Of a stretch of DNA of 64,000 nt, positions 56,864-64,000 are shown piece by piece. Under the pieces are notes generated by a model, which saw only the letters and a list, made by a program, of their open reading frames with translations, was not told the origin of the DNA and did not search any database. The stretch is from Panicum virgatum (taxonomy: Eukaryota; Streptophyta; Magnoliopsida; Poales; Poaceae). The position numbers and the translations under genes are program-made. Location of the stretch: assembly GCF_016808335.1 (NCBI RefSeq), contig NC_053143.1, positions 49,404,248 through 49,468,247 of the forward strand, written 5' to 3'. Each line of letters opens with the position of its first letter. The stretch's first letter is position 1.

Positions 56864-57614
56864 ACGATAAAGATGGGTGGTTTTGAATGTGGCCGTTGCA
56901 CCTCACCAATACTACCTGGCATCCTGTCACGTCCCATCAGGTTGGCACCGCGCATCGAGCCATTGATAAAATTGTGTTAAAGCGCGACCTTCACTTGCTT
57001 ACCCTGTCGCCCGTTCCTATCAGCCACATGGCATGCCCGCCGAGCAGGTCATTGTCTGATATTTTCTTTGAAGTGGATGGGACAAGTGCACTCGCTGTTA
57101 CATCCATCTATCATTGCCCACGCAATGCATACATGTACATGTGTTATTGGCTCTGCCACTGTTTCATGGCCACCCACCCCCATCGGCCACTCAAAAAGCC
57201 ACGGCTAGCTAGCTCTCGGAACCCCATCGGCCCATTGTTAATGAAGGGTTCGTTTGGAAGAATTTTTACTAGTTTTGGTTTCACCTATTTTACATAAATT
57301 AAGATACTATAGCATAAAGCTGTTTTATAAGCTAGGATAAAAATGAATTCGAAGCCGACTTCACCATCTTTGATTTTACCGGTAAAGCTATATTTTGGTG
57401 GAGCCCTCCTGGACAGCCCGAAGATGCTCACGGAGTTCAAGTCGTTGTCACTCGATCTGTCACGCTGCCAAACACCACCGTTGCGGTCACTGTCTGTCAC
57501 ACTGTGACTGTGTGCCCATACACACACGCGCTGGCCACTCCAAAAGCCAAGATTCTCGGATCCAGAACTCTCGTGTCCTGTCTCATTGCTCGTTGTCACG
57601 ACGACCACCTAGCT
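56864..57614. repeat. Block Z copy C and partial block X copy C
   Basis: 56868-57260 matches block Z (GATAAAGATGGGTGG, GCGCATCGAGCCATTGATAA, GCCACGGCTAGCTAGCTCTC). 57440-57614 matches the later part of block X (GATCTGTCACGCTGCCAAAC, CCACTCCAAAAGCCAAG, TCTCATTGCTC). The frames at 56887-57297 and 57285-57658 fall in these repeats and are not called as genes. Confidence 0.78.
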
Positions 57615-57957
57615 GGGCTTGTTTTGTTTGGTTCCAAGGATTTTTTTTAAGTCCCTGAATTTTTTTAGTATTTAAAAATATTAAATAAAAGTTAATTATA
57701 AAACTAATTGTTGAACCCTAGGGCTAAACTGCGAGATGAATCTAAAGAGGTATAGTAATTCATGATTAGCGAATGATTACTGCAGCATCACTGTAGCAAA
57801 TTATGAATTAATTAGACTTATTAGATTCGTCTCGTGAATTAGCACTCAGCTGTTAAAAAACATTTATAAACAGATTTTATTTAATATTATAAAATAGTAA
57901 AATTCTTTTTAATGTGATAGGGACTTTTGAAAAAAGTCTGGAAACCAAACAGCACCT
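57615..57957. mobile_element. MITE at the end of block X copy C
   Basis: The segment from GGGCTTGTTTTGTTTGG to GGAAACCAAACAGCACCT has imperfect inverted ends and an internal complementary pair (CGAGATGAATCTAA against TTAGATTCGTCTCG). The two other copies of block X lack it at this point (AAGCTGAGCACCCC, AAGCTCAGTCACCCC). Confidence 0.78.
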
Positions 57958-58822
57958 GAGTCACCCCTCTCTTGCGTTAGATAAACATGGGTTCTTGTTT
58001 GAGGGGCCAAGGGCTAGAGCAGTCCCTGCGTACGCTAGGCACCAACAGGGTTCACCTAATCGGTGGTAACCTGTCCGGTTTGATCGGTTCCAGTTTGGGC
58101 CAGTACCAAACCGGCCTAAATTCAAAATTCAAATTTGAATTCAAAAAAATGAAAAATTCCCAAAAACTTCTTAAAAATACTTTAAGGTGCGATGAATCTA
58201 ATGGTATCAAATTTTCTCAAAAATTCGTTCATTTAGTATAGTTGGCGGAATTTAGAAGTTAAATCAAAAAAAGAAAAAGTAAAAAAGCGACGGCCCATTA
58301 AGGCCCACGGTGCGCTGCATGCATAGATAGGGTTCTGGACAGCCTGGGGGGGTTCGCGCGACCCCCCAGAACCCTGTCCGCCCCCCACCCGCTCCCTGTC
58401 CGCCGCCCGCAGGAGGCGACCGCCGCCCGCTGCCGGTAAGCCGCCCTCCGCGCCCGGCTAGCCGGCCGGTTAGTCCGGTAAGCCGGCCCGGGCTCAGATT
58501 TGGTCTCCGACCGGCGCTCAGGGCCGGTTAGCCGGCCGGTACGAGCGGCTAGCCGGCCGGTATCGCCGGTAAGCCGGTGCGACCGGGAGAGAAGGTAAGA
58601 AGTGAAATTTTTTTAATAGAATGATTGGTTAGGTGTATGATTTAGAATATTAAATGATTTGTTTTAGAATTTAGGTTAGAGTTAGGTGTATGGCTGATAT
58701 GTTTTAGGTTTTAGGTAAGATTTAGGTGTAGGAATTAGGATTTAGGTAAGATTTAGGTGTAGGATTTAGGATTTTATTTATGTGATTGATATGATTTTGT
58801 TGTCCATGTATGCAGATAGACA

Positions 58823-60180
58823 ATGGCAAGCAGAGATGTTGTATGGGAACACGGTGAAAATCTTTATCCCGGATGGCGATGCAACTATTGTCGTACGCAG
58901 AAAGGAGGAGATGGTGCGACTAGATTGAAACAACATTTGGTTGGGCGCGGGGCAGATGTGGTCAATTGCAGGAATGTGCCACCTGATGTGCGGGACTTCT
59001 TTCAACGTGAGTTGGATAGGGCAAAGAAGGCAACTGCTGACCGGGCCCGAGAGAGGTTGAGACGGGAGAAGGCTGCAGCGGAGGGAAACTATCCCGGTGA
59101 TGAAGAAGATGAGGAGGCTCAGGTGCAGTGTGCCATGGATCTATCGAGAGTGGAAGCATAGCTCCGACGGGGGGTGGAACAGAGAGGAGGTGCATATGAG
59201 CGTGGAGGGGGTAGTGGTTCGACGAGGGGGAATGTTATGCAGAGGATGTTTCGAAGGTCCACTTCGCAGAGGGAGAGTCCTGTGGTGGAGGACTATAACT
59301 TGGCAGCTGGTGGGAGAAGAGGAATGACGCATCCAAGGATTGATACAGGCTCCTGGACGCAGAAGGGTAAGAATGCAAAGGAAGCTATTGGTAAAGCTTG
59401 GTCAAAGTTTTTTCATATTGCTGGAGTACCTGGAAGACAGGCTGACAGTCCATACTTTGTCAGCGCTTTCAGGGAGACACAGAAGTGGGATAAGTCTCCT
59501 TTCATTAGAATGATACCTATGAGATTACATTCTTGTATCTCATGATTTTCATATGAAGTCGAGGTACGTAAAGTTTCAGAAAGACTTGCCTTTATTTGGT
59601 GTCACGTTGATGTGTGATTCATGGACTGGCCCGACGAGAATGAGTGTCATCAACTTTTTGATATATTGCAATGGGGTCACGTGGTTCCATAAATCTATTG
59701 ATGCGAGTAGAAGAACTCAAGATGCTGCATATTTGTTCAAGGTACTCCCTAAACATGTTCAATTCACATTGATTATGTTACTAAACAATATGTCTTTGTT
59801 TGCAGGAGATTCGAAAGGTGGTGGAAGAGATTGGACCGGAGAATGTCGTGCACGTAGTCACCGACAACGGCTCGAACTACAAGAAAGCATGCAAAGAACT
59901 TCTAATTGAGGTGTATGAACACATATCTTGGACACCTTGTCTAGCACACACCATCAATTTGATGTTGAAGGATATAGCTCGAAGGCCTGAACATGGTGTT
60001 ATGATCAAGCAGTGCAAGCGAATTTCAAATTGGTTACACAATCATGGTCAGTTGAATACAATGATGAGAGACACAATCGGTGGTGAGTTGGTCAAGTGGA
60101 ATGCCCCATTTTTACACTATGTTAGTTCAGGAATGGCAGACAACATCGGCGTGGACGGGCCAAACTTGGCAACACTATAA
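58823..60180 (+). pseudogene. hAT transposase with BED finger and DUF659, truncated
   Basis: The ATG at 58823 follows an acceptor-like TGCAG. A BED-type zinc finger is near the start (WRCNYCRTQKGGDGATRLKQH), then an acidic, Arg-rich linker. A TAG stop at 59159 interrupts the frame; it reopens through DTGSWTQKGKNAKEAIGKAW to 59545. The frame shifts before the DUF659 region: LPLFGVTLMCDSWTGPTRMS (from 59585), then a probable intron (GTACTCC at 59741 to TTTGCAG at 59805), then VVHVVTDNGSNYKKACKELL and TPCLAHTINLMLKDI. The C-terminal dimerisation domain of hAT transposases is absent. Confidence 0.88.
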
Positions 60181-60399
60181 GGCTGACCTGCTTAGAGTGC
60201 GAGGTATCGCTTTGATGTCCACCGCCGAATACCAAACCGCGTCACAAATGGGGGTCTTCCCATACCTACGTTGAACTTTTATTTCATGTGTACAAGTGTA
60301 TGACTCCGTATTTGTATGCATATTTGCATTGGTCATGCCGAAATTTCCTTTTATTTCACACTGGAGATCTATTTTGTAACCGTCGGAAAATTTCTTTAA

Positions 60400-60620
60400 A
60401 TTACCGGTAAACCAGGAAAACCGACCGGTATACCGGTCTAACCGGCCGGTATACCGGTATTCTCAAATCACCGGTATACCGGCCAAACCGGCCGGTATAC
60501 CGGTCTAACCGGCCGGTATACCGGTACGAACCGGTTGAACGGGGAAATTTGAATTCAAATTTGAATTCCTCCGGTTCCGACAGGTAACCGGCCAAACCGG
60601 ACCGGTATACCGGTACCGGA
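60400..60620. repeat. CCGGTATACCGG palindrome cluster (hAT 3' end)
   Basis: At least eight copies of the self-complementary CCGGTATACCGG core or close variants, mixed with AACCGGCC, sit just inside the 3' terminus. hAT transposases are known to bind short repeated subterminal motifs; these are the obvious candidates. The minus-strand frame across them is a repeat artefact. Confidence 0.85.
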
Positions 60621-60831
60621 GCCCGGCGGTTTGGCCGGTCCGGTCGGAAATTAAAACCCTGGGCACCAACATACTCTATTCCTGGTCGCACTGCCCTCCA
60701 CTAGCGAAAGCGAATCTTTCCACCTTTAAACCCGGTGCAGTCCAGCACTCCTCATCGATTCACGTAGGTCATATCAGACACTATAGCACACTCTAGCACT
60801 TTTAAAGCGAATCTTTCCACCTTTAAACATG

Positions 60832-61098
60832 AGTTCTTATTTAGATCTGTAAAATAGTGGCAAAAAATGTCATATCAGACACTATAGCACACTGTACAAC
60901 TTTTCGTTTGTTTGTGGTAATTGTTGTCCTATCATGACCTAACTAGGCTCAAAAGATTCATCTCGTCGTGTACATCAAAACTATGCAATTAGTTTTTTTA
61001 TTTATCTACATTTAATACTCCATACATAAGACAAAAGATTTAATGTGATAGGTGAATAGTGAAGTTTGGAGAGAGACATTTCAGAACTAAACACAGCC
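60832..61098. mobile_element. MITE, GGCTGTGTTTAGA family, copy 3 (degraded)
   Basis: The right end (in reverse GGCTGTGTTTAG) is well kept. The left end is degraded (TTCTTATTTAGATCTG). The interior keeps TCATGACCTAACTAGGCTC and the TTCATCTCGTCGTGTACATC block. Upstream, 60709-60830 contains a small duplication (GCGAATCTTTCCACCTTTAAA twice). Confidence 0.75.
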
Positions 61099-61099
61099 G

Positions 61100-61640
61100 T
61101 AGCTAATTTTCTATCCGCCGTCAGATTTGCAGCTAACTTTACATTAGTTGTCAGATCCTATGCTAGAGAATGCAAAGAATCTGGAACACTCCGGAGGATA
61201 AAAAACTCTGGTAAGATGGTAGCACTTATTTTTCCCATTAGCCTTCAGATCCTATGTTAGCAAATGGCGACGGACCAGCACAGAGAGAAATTAGAATATT
61301 TCAGCATAGGAAAAAAAAATCTCATGCTAGATCACATTAAAAATATTTAAAGTACAAAAAGAGAGAACGAGTCAATAAAATATTATTAAAATGCAGTTAA
61401 GCCTTGCATGGAATCTTCAAGCAACCAATCCACTTTTACAATACATGCACCGATAGATAAGGTACTGTTGCTCCAAACAAATATATTAATTTGATAATTA
61501 AATTTGCAATGCATATTAGGCTATGTGCAGTTTACAATATCAGTAAAGTGTCAAACACAGGGGCAGCAAGAAGTGCTCTAAACTCTGTCATGCTAGCAAG
61601 CAGTCCCCGTGGTGTAGACGCAGAATTTGGTCACACACTC
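61100..61640. other. Intergenic sequence, nothing recognised
   Basis: There is no supported gene or clear repeat border. A short direct repeat of TCAGATCCTATG occurs near 61152 and 61246. The retrotransposon to the right may begin within this stretch. Confidence 0.35.
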
Positions 61641-62221
61641 AAATGCGCTAGAACATGCGGATCGTCGACACGATCTTCACCAACAGGCTTCCTGCGCGCC
61701 GACCGGTCAGATCGGTCAGGGCAACCGGTCAGACCGGTTTTATAGAGAACGCCGCGAAGACCTAAAACCTCGAGCTCGGAAGGGACCCCGTTGGAGCTCG
61801 TAGATCTAGGATTGCTCTGAGGTCAGCAGGCCACTCAGAACGTCATCGAATGCCGTGGAGACGTGCGAAGAACAGAAGATAGGATTGGAAAAGTTAGGGT
61901 TTGAAGGATAAAAGGTAAAGGTAATTGTGTGAATCGATTGTGATTACCCTCAATCGGTCGTGGCCCTTCATATATATATAGGGTGGGGAGGTCTGTACCC
62001 ATTAGGAGTCAATACCCTAACAAATTCCGTGTCAAAACACAACTCCTAACTCGGATTTCTGCTGAATTGACGGGTCAACCGGTCCGACCGGTTGTTCAGG
62101 GCAGTCAGACCGGTCGGATGTATCGGTCAGACCGGTCGGATGTATCGGTCGGACCGGTTGCCTGAGGCAGCTTGACCGGTCGTGCTGGCTGGTCAGCTGC
62201 TTTGACCCTCCATACCTTGCT
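61641..62221 (-). repeat. Probable 3' LTR region of a gypsy element
   Basis: The sequence is rich in GACCGGT-type motifs (GGTCAGACCGGTT and similar). It contains a minus-strand TATATATATA at 61971-61980, suited as an LTR promoter for transcription leftward. It lies directly downstream, on the minus strand, of the gag-like frames. I cannot define the TG/CA borders or a TSD, so the extent is approximate. Confidence 0.5.
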
Positions 62222-64000
62222 CTAAGGGACCATGGGTATGCGCTGATTGAATTGTTTGTCCTTTAGCTTCATGATCTCCTGCTCCTTCTTCTCTTGAAAG
62301 CGTAGGTGTTGCAGCTTCCTCTTCTGAGTACGAGTCAACCCTGAAGGACACCACCTCGGTTGAAAGTAGTTCGATGCTGAACTACTGCTGCTGGCCTTAC
62401 CGCTACTGGCTTTATGATCATTAGCCATGATTGACCTTTGAACAGAAGGATTGACCAATTTACCGAAAACCATCGGTCTTTTACTCACATCATTAACGAC
62501 CATCTTGACATCGCTGATCTGCACAACATCATCGGCTATGGTCTTCTCTGGACCAACCTGCATGGTCTTCTCCTCTTCCCTCTTCTCCTTGATGCGATAT
62601 TCTTGCCTTGGAAAAGGAGCTTTGCTCGGCCTCTGATGAGACCGGTCTGACCGGTGCAAACTGCCGCCTCTGACCTGATTGGTGTGGTCCCAATCGATCG
62701 TGCACTGGGCATGCTAACCTATCGAACACAGGTCTTCTGTGATCCTCCTCCCTGTGGTGAGATGGTGGGTGTAGCATCGGATAACAATACATCCAAATTC
62801 TTTCATGTACCCATGCAGGATAAGAAAAACCCGATGTCGGTGACGCCCACGGTGTAATAGTATACACCTTCTGAGGAGGGAACATTGTAGTGCTATCACC
62901 CCTACGCTTGCTGGATTCTCCCCTAGGAGAAGAACGCTTGCCTTGATGCGGAGGTGAACTTGGTTCTTTTTTAGTGGCCGATCTTTTGGAACGGCCTTTG
63001 TGTACTTGTTTAGTAACTGATCAAAGGTGAGTTTCTGCTACTCTAATTTCCCTTGTACCTTTGACTCATTAACTTTCCAAGTACCCACTTACGGGTGCTT
63101 AGGCTTGAAAGTCCTGGGTCGTCTATGTGCCTGACCGGTCTGACCGGTTGAAGCGACCAGTCTGACCGGTCGTGCCTGGGCAGCACGCCGACTCGTGTCT
63201 TGCGAGGAACTCTCTTGCCCCCCGGGTCTTGAAGCTTCGACAGTAATTTTTAATGACTCCTTACCATCAGGAGTCTTCTCCAATGTCACTTCCCTAGCCA
63301 GAATCTTGTCATTAATATTTTTCAACCTTGCCTCACCAATGATAACATTTTTTGCTTTAGCTTCTTCGGCTTGTTCCGGCCGAATGAGCACTTTGGCATT
63401 ATCTAGATCAATGGTATGAGCAGGGAATGATGCCTTGTCAACTTGCATCTCATGTATCACTAATCGTCCTTCGTTGACGGCTGATTGGATCTTTCGACGA
63501 AAAATATTGCAGTCATTAGTATCATGAGAAAAAGTATTATGCCACTTGCAATATGCATGCCGCTTTAGCTCCTCAAGCAGCAGTATGGCATGAGACAATT
63601 TGATGTTTCCACTTCTAAGCAAGTCATCAAATATGCGGTCACACTTAGAAACATCAAAAGTAAAACGAGCTTGTTCTTGCCGATTCTTTGGAATCGGCTT
63701 GAGCGATGAACAAGAGTATGGATTAGGTTCTGATGGCCATATGAACTAAGCAACTTCCTTTTTCTCATCGTCCGAATCAGATTTACATTCAACATGTATG
63801 GACTGATGAGTCTCGAAAGTATCTTTTGCATTCTTAACCAATGGCTCTCATTTGCAAATGGTTAACTGTGAGAAACTCAAAGCCTTCAAGTTTTTCTTTT
63901 AAGTAAGAATACAAACCATTGTAAGCCAAGTTCGCCAAATCTTTTTCAAAAATTGTCAAATTAAAGCATCGGTTTTTTATAGCTTTAAATCTCTGGAAAT
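62222..64000 (-). pseudogene. Gypsy gag remnant, continues past window end
   Basis: From the window edge inward the minus strand encodes NLTIFEKDLANLAYNGLYSY and LKEKLEGFEF, the retrotransposon gag pattern. A stop near 63840 follows. A second section (63622-63089) includes YCKWHNTFSHDTNDCNIFRR and QSAVNEGRLVI. A third (62659-62222) includes WCPSGLTRTQKRKLQHLRFQ and ends in TAA. Frames differ between sections and GACCGGTC-rich stretches interrupt them. No protease, RT or integrase follows before the LTR-like region, so this looks like a gag-only, non-autonomous derivative. Confidence 0.75.

Larger units (their letters stand above)
58046..60661 (+). mobile_element. hAT transposon (2.6 kb), TSD GGCACCAA
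   Basis: The ends are CAGGGTTCACC and, in reverse, CAGGGTTTTAATT. A perfect 8-bp TSD GGCACCAA lies at 58038-58045 and 60662-60669. CAGGG ends and an 8-bp TSD define hAT. Subterminal zones are rich in CCGGT-type motifs: GGCCGGTTAG and TAAGCCGG at 58440-58580, and CCGGTATACCGG palindromes at 60400-60620. The transposase inside is truncated, so the element is now non-autonomous. Confidence 0.95.

Overview
The window is nuclear DNA of a grass (Poaceae, probably panicoid; this is inferred from the repeat families and the NLR type, not proven). One host protein-coding gene can be reconstructed with confidence. Almost everything else is transposable-element (TE) sequence, much of it nested, and many boundaries are fixed by target-site duplications (TSDs) or by an empty paralogous site elsewhere in the window.

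Layout. 1-3081: a gypsy-type LTR remnant, then two tandem copies of a CACTA 5' end; the first carries a ~390-bp foldback. 4093-17318 (minus strand): a three-exon NLR immune-receptor gene of 1210 codons plus stop, with all splice junctions in phase 0. It has a coiled coil, a nucleotide-binding (NB) half-domain, a second NB-ARC and LRRs. Its 7.6-kb intron 1 holds a solo LTR (TSD CCTAT) that contains a 4-kb CACTA element (TSD TAA). Intron 2 holds a small hAT MITE. 17.8-26.7 kb: a MITE-rich block (X-Y-Z) split by a 4.4-kb non-coding LTR retrotransposon that carries thirteen 52-bp repeats. 26.7-27.9 kb: a GC-rich island with no recognisable gene. 27.9-41.0 kb: a decayed copia (Angela/BARE-like) element on the minus strand, with a 4.25-kb solo LTR in its 3' LTR and a 1.4-kb solo LTR beside gag. 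41.1-50.0 kb: an 8.9-kb CACTA element (TSD CAT) with broken TNPD- and TNPA-type genes and a second foldback. 50.1-57.9 kb: more MITEs and a second, partly tandem set of the X-Y-Z block. 58.0-60.7 kb: a hAT element (TSD GGCACCAA) with a truncated transposase. 61.5-64.0 kb: a gypsy element on the minus strand with a broken gag, running off the window.

How the parts relate. Only the NLR looks functional at the reading-frame level. Its two nucleotide-binding units are degenerate in complementary ways: the first lacks the Walker A lysine and the second lacks the Walker B acidic pair. The TE genes all carry stops, frameshifts or truncations. The most unusual non-protein signal is a homologous long foldback at the same internal position of two sister CACTA families; one copy appears to contain a fragment of a SINA-like RING E3 ligase gene. 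I saw no tRNA, rRNA or CRISPR array, and found no second host gene.
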